Of a stretch of 64,000 nt of DNA, positions 9,938-18,201 are shown in pieces. The position numbers and the translations under genes are program-made. The DNA comes from Pseudomonas fluorescens (GTDB lineage: Bacteria; Pseudomonadota; Gammaproteobacteria; Pseudomonadales; Pseudomonadaceae): NCBI RefSeq assembly GCF_005938625.1, contig NZ_VCNJ01000040.1, positions 1 to 64,000 on the forward strand, given 5' to 3'. The notes under the pieces were generated by a model that saw only the letters and a list, made by a program, of their open reading frames with translations, was not told the origin of the DNA and did not search any database. Positions within the stretch are counted from its first letter, which is position 1, and each line of letters opens with the position of its first letter.

Positions 9938-10648
9938 ATGACTGACCCGATTCGCCTCTCCAAACGCCTCATCGAACTGGTCGGTTGCTCCCGCCGGGAG
10001 GCCGAACTGTTCATCGAGGGCGGCTGGGTCACCGTGGATGGCGAAGTGATTGACGAGCCGCAATTCAAGGTCGGCGAGCAGAAGGTCGAGCTGGACAAGG
10101 ACGCCAAGGCCACCGCGCCGGAACCGGTGACCATCTTGCTCAACGCCCCTGCCGGCATGGACGTCGAGAGCGCCATGCAATCGCTCAGCGCCGAAACCCT
10201 CAGCGAAGAGCACCGCTTCAGCAAGCGCCCGTTGCGCGGGCACTTCCTGCGCCTGACCGCCAGCGCCGATCTGCAAGCCAAGGCCAGCGGGCTGCTGGTG
10301 TTCACTCAAGACTGGAAAATCCTGCGCAAGCTCACCGCCGACGCCGCGAAGATCGAGCAGGAATACATCGTAGAAGTCGAAGGTGACATGGTCGCCCACG
10401 GCCTCAACCGTTTGCAGCACGGCCTGACACACAAGGGCAAGGAGCTGCCGCCAGTCAAGGCCAGCTGGCAGAACGAAAACCGTCTGCGCTTCGCCATGAA
10501 AAACCCGCAGCCGGGAATCATCGCCCAGTTCTGCGAAGCGGTCGGCCTGAAAGTCATCGGCATCCGCCGCATCCGCATCGGCGGCGTCTCGATCGGCAAA
10601 GTCCCGGTCGGCCAATGGCGCTACCTGTCCGGCAAAGAGAAGTTCTAA
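9938..10648 (+). CDS. RNA pseudouridine synthase-like protein (RluF/RsuA type), catalytic Asp apparently missing
   Basis: A 236-residue protein with an N-terminal S4 RNA-binding domain (about residues 6-60: SKRLIELVGCSRREAELFIE) followed by the RsuA/RluB/E/F pseudouridine synthase fold. The region that normally reads R-L-D-x-x-(T/S)-x-G-L-L reads D-L-Q-A-K-A-S-G-L-L here (about residues 112-121), so Gln stands where the catalytic Asp is expected. The C-terminal RRIRIGGVSIGKVPVGQWR motif is intact. Start at 9938 begins directly at the S4 domain; an ATG at 9872 would add 22 unlikely residues. It may bind rRNA without modifying it. Confidence 0.8.
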   Translation: MTDPIRLSKRLIELVGCSRREAELFIEGGWVTVDGEVIDEPQFKVGEQKVELDKDAKATAPEPVTILLNAPAGMDVESAMQSLSAETLSEEHRFSKRPLRGHFLRLTASADLQAKASGLLVFTQDWKILRKLTADAAKIEQEYIVEVEGDMVAHGLNRLQHGLTHKGKELPPVKASWQNENRLRFAMKNPQPGIIAQFCEAVGLKVIGIRRIRIGGVSIGKVPVGQWRYLSGKEKF

Positions 10649-10720
10649 GACTTCCACTGCCGCCACACATTCCGGCAGCGCGCCTGCGCGCTGCCCACAA
10701 CGCTTATCAGGATTACTCAC

Positions 10721-11188
10721 ATGATTCATAACGACGTATTGCGCAGCGTGCGCTACATGCTCGACATCAGCGACAAGAAGGTTGTCGAGATCATCAAGCT
10801 CGGCGGCATGGAAGTAGCCCTCGCCGACGTAGTGACCTGGCTCGACAAGAAAGAAGAAGACGAAGAAGGTTTCGTACGCTGCCCGGACGAAGTCATCGCG
10901 CATTTCCTCGACGGTCTGGTGATCTTCAAGCGCGGCAAGGACGAAAGCCGTCCGCCGCAGCCGATCGAAGTGCCGGTGACCAACAACATCATCCTGAAAA
11001 AGCTGCGCGTGGCCTTCGAACTGAAAGAAGACGACATGCACGCAATCCTCAAGGCCGCCGAGTTCCCGGTGTCCAAGCCTGAGCTTAGCGCGCTGTTCCG
11101 TAAGGTCGGCCACACCAACTACCGCCCGTGCGGCGACCAGTTGCTGCGCAACTTCCTCAAAGGGCTCACGCTGCGCGTGAGAGCTTAA
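10721..11188 (+). CDS. DUF1456 family protein (YehS-like)
   Basis: A 155-residue acidic protein made of two repeats of the DUF1456 domain (about 4-70 and 85-150), each with the pattern N-[DN]-[IV]-L-[RK]-x-[LV]-R followed by a helix such as DKKVVEIIKL or KEDDMHAIL. Function unknown. It lies 72 bp after the pseudouridine synthase-like gene and could be cotranscribed with it. Confidence 0.85.
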   Translation: MIHNDVLRSVRYMLDISDKKVVEIIKLGGMEVALADVVTWLDKKEEDEEGFVRCPDEVIAHFLDGLVIFKRGKDESRPPQPIEVPVTNNIILKKLRVAFELKEDDMHAILKAAEFPVSKPELSALFRKVGHTNYRPCGDQLLRNFLKGLTLRVRA

Positions 11189-11189
11189 A

Positions 11190-11255
11190 AGCAGCTACAA
11201 GCTACAAGCTGCAAGTTGCCACACCGCGTGAACTTGTAGCTTGCAGCTTGCCACT
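11190..11255. repeat. Inverted repeat of AGCTACAAGCT units
   Basis: The left arm (AGCTACAAGCTACAAGC...) and right arm (...GTAGCTTGCAGCTTGCC) are imperfect complements around a short centre. It lies directly after the DUF1456 stop and may act as a terminator-like hairpin although no T-run follows. Confidence 0.6.
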
Positions 11256-11356
11256 CGAAGCTGGCCGCATGGCCCCCCATTCCTTTCGAAAATAGTGGCT
11301 CCGCTTTTCGCGGCTGACGACTAGGGTGTATTGATCCCTAATCCTCAGGACTCGCC

Positions 11357-12127
11357 ATGCACCCGTATTTCTCCCTGCAAGGCCGCACCGCTCTGGTGAC
11401 CGGCGGCACCCGTGGTATCGGCAAAATGATCGCCAAAGCCTTTGTCGAGGCCGGCGCCCGCGTCTATGTCTGCTCGCGCGATGCCGAGGCGTGCCATCAA
11501 ACGGCTGAAGAACTCAGCGCCTTGGGCAAGTGTCACGGCGTGGCGGCGAATCTGGCGACGGAAGAAGGCGTGCAGGAACTGGCCGCTCGCCTGGGCGAGC
11601 AGATCACGCATCTGGATATTCTGGTGAACAACGCCGGCACCACTTGGGGTGCGCCGCTGGAGAGCTATCCGGTCAAGGGCTGGGAGAAGGTCATGCAGCT
11701 CAACGTAACGTCGGTGTTCAGCTGCATCCAGCAGTTTCTGCCGTTGTTGCGCAAGGGTGGTTCTGCGGCGAATCCGGCGCGGATTATCAATATCGGTTCG
11801 GTGGCGGGGATTTCTTCCTTCGGCGAGCAGGCCTATGCCTACGGGCCGAGTAAGGCCGCCCTGCATCAATTGTCGCGGATTCTTGCGCGGGAGCTGGTGA
11901 GCCAGCACATCAACGTCAACGTGATCGCGCCTGGAAGGTTTCCGAGCAAGATGACGCAGCATATTGGTAATGATGAGAAGGCGCTGGCTGAGGATACGGC
12001 GCTGATCCCGATGAAGCGCTGGGGGCGTGAGGAAGAGATGGCGGCGTTGGCGATCAGTCTGGCGAGTACGGCTGGGGCGTATATGACCGGGAATATTATT
12101 CCGCTGGATGGTGGTTTCAGTCTGTAG
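11357..12127 (+). CDS. rhlG: Short-chain dehydrogenase/reductase, RhlG-like
   Basis: A 256-residue NADPH-dependent SDR. The Rossmann motif TGGTRGIG is at about residues 15-22, NNAG at about 90-93, catalytic Ser in NIGSVAG, and YxxxK in YAYGPSKAA. From memory it is very close along its whole length to P. aeruginosa RhlG, a beta-ketoacyl reductase once linked to rhamnolipid precursors. No rhamnolipid gene is nearby, so a general acyl-lipid reductase role is as likely. Single gene. Confidence 0.85.
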   Translation: MHPYFSLQGRTALVTGGTRGIGKMIAKAFVEAGARVYVCSRDAEACHQTAEELSALGKCHGVAANLATEEGVQELAARLGEQITHLDILVNNAGTTWGAPLESYPVKGWEKVMQLNVTSVFSCIQQFLPLLRKGGSAANPARIINIGSVAGISSFGEQAYAYGPSKAALHQLSRILARELVSQHINVNVIAPGRFPSKMTQHIGNDEKALAEDTALIPMKRWGREEEMAALAISLASTAGAYMTGNIIPLDGGFSL

Positions 12128-12140
12128 ATCGGCGGCGCGG

Positions 12141-12218
12141 CCTTCGCGAGCAAGCTCGCTCCCACATTGGATCTATGGCGTGTACAAGATCCCTGTGGGA
12201 GCGAGCTTGCTCGCGAAT
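12141..12218. repeat. REP pair, tail-to-tail orientation
   Basis: The same unit as at 5237 and 9761 but with the two copies in the opposite relative order: TTCGCGAGCAAGC first and GCTTGCTCGCGAA last, separated by about 33 bp. It follows the SDR stop by 13 bp. Confidence 0.85.
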
Positions 12219-12295
12219 AGGCCAGCCCTGCCACCACCAGACTTGAGGTTGGACGGGTTATCATGCCCACCCCGCCCCCGCTTCGAATGCAAACC

Positions 12296-12994
12296 ATGAC
12301 TTACAGCGTTTCCCCCATCGGCTTCGTGCGCTCCTGCTTCAAGGAGAAATTCGCCATCCCCCGCCAACCACAATTGGCCCCCGCCGCCCGTGGCGTGCTG
12401 GAACTGGTGGCGCCGTTCGATCAGGGTGACGCGGTGCAGGGTCTGGAACAGGTCAGTCATGTCTGGCTGCTGTTCCTGTTTCATCAGGCACTGGAAGACA
12501 AACCGCGCCTGAAAGTCCGCCCACCACGCCTGGGCGGCAACAAATCCATGGGCGTGTTCGCCACCCGCGCGACTCACCGTCCCAACGGCATCGGCCAATC
12601 GGTGGTGAAACTGGACAAGGTCGAGGCCAATCGTCTGTTCATCTCCGGCATTGATCTGCTGGACGGCACGCCGATCCTCGACATCAAGCCCTACGTGCCA
12701 TACGCCGACATCATCCCCGACGCCGCCAACAGCATCGCCAGTGCTGCGCCACAGCTGATTGACGTGCAGTGGACGGACTCGGCGCTGCAACAGGCGCACA
12801 CACACGCTCAGCGCCTCGACGAGCCGTTGGTTGAGCTGATTGAGCAGTGTCTGGCGCAGGATCCGCGCCCGGCCTATCAAAACCCGGCGCCCGAGCGCGA
12901 ATACGGCGCGCAATTCTGGGATCTGGACGTGCGCTGGCATTACCCGACGCCTGAGCAGATTCGCGTGCTCGAAGTCATTCCCGCCATGGTCTGA
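12296..12994 (+). CDS. trmO: tRNA (t6A37-N6)-methyltransferase TrmO
   Basis: A 232-residue protein of the TsaA/TrmO (YaeB/VirR) family, which methylates t6A37 of tRNA-Thr(GGU) with SAM. The beta-barrel N-terminal domain (IGFVRSCFKEKFAIPRQP at about 7-24) and the signature ATRATHRPNGIGQSVV at about 86-101 are clear. Start at 12296 places MTYSVSPIGF first; the ATG 33 bp upstream is less likely. Confidence 0.93.
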   Translation: MTYSVSPIGFVRSCFKEKFAIPRQPQLAPAARGVLELVAPFDQGDAVQGLEQVSHVWLLFLFHQALEDKPRLKVRPPRLGGNKSMGVFATRATHRPNGIGQSVVKLDKVEANRLFISGIDLLDGTPILDIKPYVPYADIIPDAANSIASAAPQLIDVQWTDSALQQAHTHAQRLDEPLVELIEQCLAQDPRPAYQNPAPEREYGAQFWDLDVRWHYPTPEQIRVLEVIPAMV

Positions 12995-13006
12995 AACCGC
13001 GCCCAA

Positions 13007-13091
13007 TGTAGGAGCTGCCGAAGGCTGCGATCTTTTGATTTTGCTCTTCAAAAGCAAGATCAAAAGATCGCAGCCTTCGGCAGCTCCTACA
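13007..13091. repeat. REP pair (GTAGGAGCTGCCGAAGGCTGCG type)
   Basis: Long perfect hairpin: TGTAGGAGCTGCCGAAGG...GATCTTTTGAT pairs with its complement across a spacer of about 20 bp. The third REP family of the window, also found at 59912-59991. Confidence 0.9.
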
Positions 13092-13108
13092 GGTGAATGT
13101 CGCGGGCA

Positions 13109-13151
13109 TAAAAAAGCCCCCATTGCCAATTCAGGCAATGGGGGCTTTTTC
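13109..13151. terminator. Bidirectional terminator between trmO and fpr
   Basis: A-run, then AGCCCCCATTGCC pairing with GGCAATGGGGGCT, then T-run. It is placed between convergent genes and can stop both. Confidence 0.9.
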
Positions 13152-13159
13152 AGTGGGGC

Positions 13160-13939
13160 TTACTTCTCGACGAACGCACGTTCGATCAGGTAGTCACCCG
13201 GCTCGCGCATCCGCGCCGAGATCTTCAGGCCGAAGCTGTCGAGCACTTCGCTGGTCTCGTCGAGCATGCTCGGGCTGCCGCAGATCATCGCGCGGTCGTC
13301 CTGCGGGTTGATCGGTGGCAGGCCGATGTCGCTGAACAGCTTGCCGCTGCGCATCAGGTCAGTCAGACGGCCCTGATTCTCGAATGGCTCGCGGGTCACG
13401 GTCGGGTAGTAGATCAGCTTGTCACGCAGCGCTTCGCCGAAGAACTCGTTCTGCGGCAGGTGCTCGGTGATGAATTCGCGGTAGGCGACTTCGTTGACGT
13501 AGCGTACGCCGTGAACCAGGATTACTTTTTCAAAGCGCTCGTAGGTTTCCGGATCCTGAATCACGCTCATGAACGGCGCCAGACCAGTGCCGGTGCTCAG
13601 CAGGTACAAATGCTTGCCCGGGTTCAGGTCATCGAGAACCAGAGTACCGGTAGGCTTCTTCGAGATGATGATCTCGTCGCCTTCCTTCAAATGCTGCAGC
13701 TGCGAGGTCAGCGGGCCGTCCTGCACCTTGATGCTGAAGAACTCCAGATGCTCTTCCCAGTTCGGGCTGGCGATCGAGTAAGCGCGCATAAGCGGGCGGC
13801 CGTTGGGCTGTTGCAGGCCGATCATCACGAACTGACCGTTCTCGAAGCGCAGGCCCGGATCGCGGGTGCACTTGAAGCTGAACAGAGTGTCGTTCCAGTG
13901 ATGAACACTGAGGACACGCTCGTGGTTCATGTTGCTCAT
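13160..13939 (-). CDS. fpr: Ferredoxin/flavodoxin-NADP+ reductase Fpr
   Basis: A 259-residue FAD enzyme that passes electrons between NADPH and ferredoxin or flavodoxin. The FAD-binding motif RAYSIASP is at about residues 51-58, the NADP-binding STGTGLAPF at about 111-119, and the C-terminal FVEK ending is typical of bacterial subclass I Fpr. Start at 13939 (MSNMNHERV) gives the usual length. Divergent to finR, 133 bp away, as in P. putida, where FinR activates fpr under oxidative stress. Confidence 0.95.
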   Translation of the reverse strand: MSNMNHERVLSVHHWNDTLFSFKCTRDPGLRFENGQFVMIGLQQPNGRPLMRAYSIASPNWEEHLEFFSIKVQDGPLTSQLQHLKEGDEIIISKKPTGTLVLDDLNPGKHLYLLSTGTGLAPFMSVIQDPETYERFEKVILVHGVRYVNEVAYREFITEHLPQNEFFGEALRDKLIYYPTVTREPFENQGRLTDLMRSGKLFSDIGLPPINPQDDRAMICGSPSMLDETSEVLDSFGLKISARMREPGDYLIERAFVEK

Positions 13940-14072
13940 GTACGTTTGACTCCTGGATATTGGGTCTGCGCTGGCTTTTGAAGGCGACGGTGCGCAATTG
14001 CATCGCATTCTAATAGCGACGACAATATCTGTTAACTGGATTATTAAGATAAGGGTTATCGGTTATATCGAT

Positions 14073-14999
14073 ATGCGATTTACTCTCCGTCAACTGCAAG
14101 TCTTCGTCGCCGTCGCCCAGCAGGAAAGCGTATCCCGTGCTGCGGGTCTGCTCAACCTCTCGCAGTCGGCTGCCAGCACCTCGATCACCGAACTCGAGCG
14201 CCAATCCAGCTGCCAGCTGTTCGACCGCGCCGGCAAACGGCTGAGCCTCAACGCCCTCGGCAAACAGTTGTTGCCGCAAGCGGTGGCGCTGCTCGATCAG
14301 GCCAAGGAAATCGAAGATCTGCTCAACGGAAAATCCGGTTTTGGCTCGCTGTCGGTGGGTGCGACGCTGACCATCGGCAACTACCTGGCGACCCTGCTGA
14401 TCGGCAGCTTCATGCAGCGCCACCCGGAGAGTCAGGTGAAGCTGCACGTGCAGAACACGGCCAATATCGTGCAACAAGTCGCCCACTACGAAATTGATCT
14501 GGGTCTAATCGAAGGCGATTGCAGTCACCCGGACATTGAAGTGCAGAGTTGGGTCGAAGATGAGCTGGTGGTGTTCTGCGCGCCGCAACATCCGCTGGCG
14601 CAACGCGGCAGCGCGACCATGGAAGAGTTGACCCATGAGGCGTGGATTCTGCGCGAGCAGGGTTCCGGCACGCGACTGACCTTCGATCAGGCCATGCGTC
14701 ACCATCGCAGCGCGCTGAATATCCGTCTGGAGCTGGAACACACCGAAGCGATCAAACGCGCGGTGGAGTCGGGGCTGGGAATTGGCTGCATCTCGCGGCT
14801 GGCGCTGCGCGATGCGTTCCGACGCGGCAGTCTGATACCGGTGGAAACGCCGGATCTGGATCTGGCGCGACAGTTTTACTTCATCTGGCACAAACAGAAG
14901 TATCAGACTTCGGCCATGCGCGAATTTCTCGATCTGTGCCGCGCTTTCACCGCCGGGGTGCAGCGCAGCGACGAGATCGTCTTGCCGACCATCGCTTAA
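14073..14999 (+). CDS. finR: LysR-type regulator FinR
   Basis: A 308-residue LysR-family regulator. The N-terminal winged helix-turn-helix (RFTLRQLQVFVAVAQQESVSRAA) covers about residues 2-60 and the periplasmic-binding-like effector domain follows from about 90. Start at 14073 (MRFTLRQLQ) removes 25 poor residues present if an upstream ATG is used. Position divergent to fpr matches FinR of P. putida, so control of fpr is expected. Confidence 0.9.
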   Translation: MRFTLRQLQVFVAVAQQESVSRAAGLLNLSQSAASTSITELERQSSCQLFDRAGKRLSLNALGKQLLPQAVALLDQAKEIEDLLNGKSGFGSLSVGATLTIGNYLATLLIGSFMQRHPESQVKLHVQNTANIVQQVAHYEIDLGLIEGDCSHPDIEVQSWVEDELVVFCAPQHPLAQRGSATMEELTHEAWILREQGSGTRLTFDQAMRHHRSALNIRLELEHTEAIKRAVESGLGIGCISRLALRDAFRRGSLIPVETPDLDLARQFYFIWHKQKYQTSAMREFLDLCRAFTAGVQRSDEIVLPTIA

Positions 15000-15358
15000 A
15001 ACAGAATCACTGCCCACACCAGCGCGATCATGCTCAGCGCGACAAACTGCGCGGCGCTGCCCATGTCCTTGGCGTTTTTCGACAGCGGGTGCAGCTCCAG
15101 CGAAATGCGGTCGATGGCCGCTTCCACCGCCGAATTCAACAACTCGACGATCAGCGCCAGCAGGCACACGGCAATCAGCAAGGCCTGCTCGACACGGCTG
15201 ACATTAAGGAAGAACGTCAGCGGAACCAGCACGACATTAAGCAGCACCAGTTGACGGAATGCCGCCTCACCGGTGAAGGCTGCGCGCAGACCGTCCAGCG
15301 AGTAACCGGAAGCGTTGAGGATGCGTTTCAGGCCGGTCTGGCCCTTGAAAGGTGACAT
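14996..15358 (-). CDS. dgkA: Diacylglycerol kinase DgkA
   Basis: A 120-residue inner-membrane kinase that recycles diacylglycerol to phosphatidic acid. Three hydrophobic helices lie after an N-terminal amphipathic segment, and the signature EAAFRQL and ELLNSAVEAAID (active site Glu) are present. Start at 15358 (MSPFKGQTGLKR). Convergent with finR, overlapping its stop by 4 bp. It follows erdR in the same direction, as in P. aeruginosa (PA3604-PA3603). Confidence 0.95.
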   Translation of the reverse strand: MSPFKGQTGLKRILNASGYSLDGLRAAFTGEAAFRQLVLLNVVLVPLTFFLNVSRVEQALLIAVCLLALIVELLNSAVEAAIDRISLELHPLSKNAKDMGSAAQFVALSMIALVWAVILF

Positions 15359-15432
15359 AAAGTAGAAACCAACCAAAAAGGAGTGGGAAAGCTAGATCAA
15401 CAAAAGTCAAAAAAGCGTGAAGACGCCAGCCA

Positions 15433-16083
15433 TTATTGGCTCGGAATTGACTCAAGTTGTTGCAGCAGTAAAGCCGCTTGCGTGCGAGTGCGCACATTCA
15501 GCTTGCGAAAGATCGCCGTGACGTGGGCCTTGATGGTCGCTTCCGACACACTCAGCTCATAGGCAATCTGCTTGTTCAGCAGGCCTTCGCAGACCATGGT
15601 CAACACACGGAACTGCTGCGGGGTCAGGCTGGCGAGACCATCGCTGGCGGCTTTGGCTTCGTCGGAAACGGCGACCGCTTCAAACGCTTGCGGCGGCCAG
15701 AAGACATCGCCATCGAGCACTTTGCGCACCGCTTCCTGAATCACGCTGAGGTCGCTGGATTTGGGAATAAAGCCACTGGCGCCAAACTCACGGGATTTGA
15801 CCATCACCGACGCTTCTTCCTGCGCCGAAACCATCACCACCGGAATCTGCGGGTACTGTCCGCGTAGCATGACCAGCCCGGAAAACCCGAAAGCGCCGGG
15901 CATGTTCAGGTCCAGCAGGACCAGATCCCAGTCAGCTTTTTCGGTCAGGCGAGATTCCAGCTCGGCGATGCTCGCCACTTCTACCAGGCGGACATCCGGG
16001 CCAAGGCCCAGCGTCACCGCTTGATGCAGGGCGCTACGAAACAATGGGTGATCATCGGCAATCAGGATGTCGTATGTGGCCAT
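15433..16083 (-). CDS. erdR: NarL-type response regulator ErdR
   Basis: A 216-residue two-component response regulator. The receiver domain spans about 1-125 with acidic pair D10/D11, phospho-acceptor D58 (LLDLNMP) and a conserved Lys near 108. The LuxR-type HTH covers about 150-212 (LTPQQFRVLTMVCEGLLNKQIA). ErdR controls ethanol and acetate metabolism genes in pseudomonads. No sensor kinase is adjacent, as is usual for ErdR. 74 bp upstream of dgkA. Confidence 0.9.
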   Translation of the reverse strand: MATYDILIADDHPLFRSALHQAVTLGLGPDVRLVEVASIAELESRLTEKADWDLVLLDLNMPGAFGFSGLVMLRGQYPQIPVVMVSAQEEASVMVKSREFGASGFIPKSSDLSVIQEAVRKVLDGDVFWPPQAFEAVAVSDEAKAASDGLASLTPQQFRVLTMVCEGLLNKQIAYELSVSEATIKAHVTAIFRKLNVRTRTQAALLLQQLESIPSQ

Positions 16084-16306
16084 TTTTCAAATGATCCTGT
16101 TTTTGATGGCAGCCCCGGTGCATTCCGGTCTGGCCAAAGCAACTCAAGATGCCGCTTGAAAGCGGTATCCACAGGGGCACGTTCAACGCCAATCAACAGC
16201 AAACACGGCGTTTCAAACCTTGGCCGCACCCTAATCGGCGCCAAGCATGCCCAGCGAAGACGGGGTGGTCAAGCAGCACGGCCGCTGGCTTGTACAGTAT
16301 GGGCCA

Positions 16307-17053
16307 CTATTGCGCCAACTCCGGCTGCGGCTTTCGTATATAGGGCAACAACTCGGCGTGGGCCGGCGTTGACTCGTTCATGTCCAGTTGCTGCTTGGCG
16401 CCCAGATAATGCTGGCTGAACACGTCGAAATAGGCGTCCAGCGCCGAGGCTGCGTCGCTGTCACCGGCCAGTTCCAGGCACAATGCTGCGACTTCGGCGG
16501 TGCACAGGTGCTCGCTGCGGGTCGAACGGCGCAAGCGGTAGCGCGAAAGCTTGTCGGGCAGCAGGCTGAGAATCGGCAAACGGTCGAAATACGGACTCTT
16601 GCGGAAAATTTTCCGCGCTTCAGTCCAAGTGGCGTCGAGCAGAATGAACAGCGGCCGCTTGCTGTTATCGATCGCGACGGTGTTGGTCACTCGCGCCGGT
16701 TCAACGTATTCGCCGGGAAACACCAGATACGGTTGCCATTGCGGATCATTGAGCAGCGCCAGCATCTGCGGATCAGGCTCGGTACGCGACCAGATAAATG
16801 CGTGGTTATCGCGCACCACGTCGGCAATCAGCCAACCGGTGTTGCTCGGTTTGAACACTTCCTTGCCGGTCATGATCAGGCACACGCCCGATCGGGTTTC
16901 GACACTCGGACGCCAGGCGCACAAACAATGGCTGATGATCACCCGACAGTCGCGGCAACGCTCGGAGCGAAAGCCACGAGCCTGAATCGGCTTGATGCCT
17001 TCATCTTCGCGCTGATCGCGCAGACGGGCGACGGCGTTAGGGGCATGATTCAT
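16307..17053 (-). CDS. tapT: DTW-domain tRNA-uridine aminocarboxypropyltransferase
   Basis: A 248-residue DTW-domain protein. The four-Cys zinc site lies near residues 32-46 (CRDCRVIISHCLC) and the name-giving DATW motif near 139-142. Family members (TapT/TuaA) transfer the aminocarboxypropyl group of SAM to uridine in tRNA, making acp3U. In P. aeruginosa the corresponding gene is next to erdR, matching the order here. Ends 223 bp before erdR, a gap holding no gene. Confidence 0.85.
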   Translation of the reverse strand: MNHAPNAVARLRDQREDEGIKPIQARGFRSERCRDCRVIISHCLCAWRPSVETRSGVCLIMTGKEVFKPSNTGWLIADVVRDNHAFIWSRTEPDPQMLALLNDPQWQPYLVFPGEYVEPARVTNTVAIDNSKRPLFILLDATWTEARKIFRKSPYFDRLPILSLLPDKLSRYRLRRSTRSEHLCTAEVAALCLELAGDSDAASALDAYFDVFSQHYLGAKQQLDMNESTPAHAELLPYIRKPQPELAQ

Positions 17054-17242
17054 CGCGGATAACGCCGAAAAGCAGGAAAACTCGACACAAACAACACTCG
17101 GCAGGGCAATAAAGGCCGGCAGTTTACCAGAGCGACGGGCACAAGCCTGTACCCTCCCGACCGGCTCCCCTATAATTCGCCGCCACTGAACGCACAGTCA
17201 CGTGGCTGGTCGAAGCACCAGTCACTGAACCAGGAGAGTTTC

Positions 17243-17668
17243 ATGCTGCGCCTTATCGTTCCCACCGCTGCCATTCTGCTGGCGTCGTCCTTCACCGCTC
17301 AGGCTGCATCCCTGAGTGAGCAGAATCTGAACCGCGAGCTGCGCAACGTCGCCGCCCAGAGCAGCGTCGGCACGCCTCGGGCAATCAATGAAGACATTCT
17401 TGATCAGGGCTACACCGTTGAAGGCACGCAGTTGATCAACCACCTGAGCGTGCAAAAGAGCCACGCCGACAAGATGCGCGCTGACCCTAAAGCCGTGTAT
17501 TTCCAGTTGGGCGCCTCGGTGTGCAACAACCCGTCGTTCCGCAAGCTGATGGCCAAAGGCGCGATCATGCGTTACGACTTCACCGAAGTGAAAACCAACA
17601 AGGCCATCGGCTCCGCCAGCTACCAGGAATCGGATTGCCCGAAAGCCGGCCCGGCGAAGAAGAAGTAA
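17243..17668 (+). CDS. Secreted PA3611-like protein
   Basis: A 141-residue exported protein with a signal peptide (about residues 1-22, cleavage after AQA). The mature part is small and alpha/beta, has two cysteines (near 93 and 133) likely to form a disulfide, and ends in a basic tail. It resembles the P. aeruginosa PA3611 family, described as quorum-sensing-regulated; no quorum-sensing operator was identified here. SD is AGGAG, 8 bp upstream. Confidence 0.7.
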   Translation: MLRLIVPTAAILLASSFTAQAASLSEQNLNRELRNVAAQSSVGTPRAINEDILDQGYTVEGTQLINHLSVQKSHADKMRADPKAVYFQLGASVCNNPSFRKLMAKGAIMRYDFTEVKTNKAIGSASYQESDCPKAGPAKKK

Positions 17669-17863
17669 TCATCGCGAATTGGCGCGCCGCTGTTCATCCT
17701 CGGCGCGCAGTTCGGCCAGCAAGGCCTGTAGATAGTGCGAACGGCGTTCACCGCCCGCCAACCGCCGGCAGCACTCCTCTTCGAGACTGAGATGATTGGT
17801 CTCGGCTGATGCCTTCAACATTCGATACAGCTGCGTATCGATCTCCAGAATCACTCTGGCCAT
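17669..17863 (-). CDS. Small ribbon-helix-helix-like protein
   Basis: A 64-residue protein. The N-terminal MARVILEIDTQLYRMLKASA strand-helix plus a second helix rich in Glu looks like an Arc/CopG-type ribbon-helix-helix or plasmid-stability antitoxin fold. It abuts the preceding convergent gene with no gap. No toxin-like partner is adjacent, so the assignment to an antitoxin is only by fold. Confidence 0.6.
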   Translation of the reverse strand: MARVILEIDTQLYRMLKASAETNHLSLEEECCRRLAGGERRSHYLQALLAELRAEDEQRRANSR

Positions 17864-18201
17864 GTGTCCCGCCTCCTTGCCACCCGCAAATCCTTAATAG
17901 CGTGCACCTTGACGCAAAGCTGTCGTACGGCGCCTGTAAGTTAGTTAATCAGAGGGATTGCCGCTCGGCGCACGTTCGGACGAGCGGTGACGGGACGGGC
18001 GGAAAATCAATAAACGGTTGCCAGCCAAAACCTTGCAGCGCAATGATCAAGTCAGCGCGATTGCGCGCAAGGGTCTAGATTCACAGTATTCCCGATCACT
18101 TTTTCAACGGCAGGAAAGGAACTGCCGATCGTGTGTTTTTTGCAGCGCGGCACTGACGCTGCTCGTCAGGGCCATCCGCTCTGTGCAGAAGGAGACGTTG
18201 A
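17864..18201. other. Intergenic region, promoter side of LOG-like gene
   Basis: 338 bp without a convincing gene. It ends in AAGGAG, 8 bp upstream of the ATG at 18202, and must contain divergent promoters for the small minus-strand gene and the LOG-like gene. None could be assigned firmly. Confidence 0.4.

Noticed and set aside
13007..13091. CRISPR array or tRNA-like element at the REP doublets
   Set aside because: Only two inverted copies at each site, no direct repeat-spacer series and no tRNA fold.
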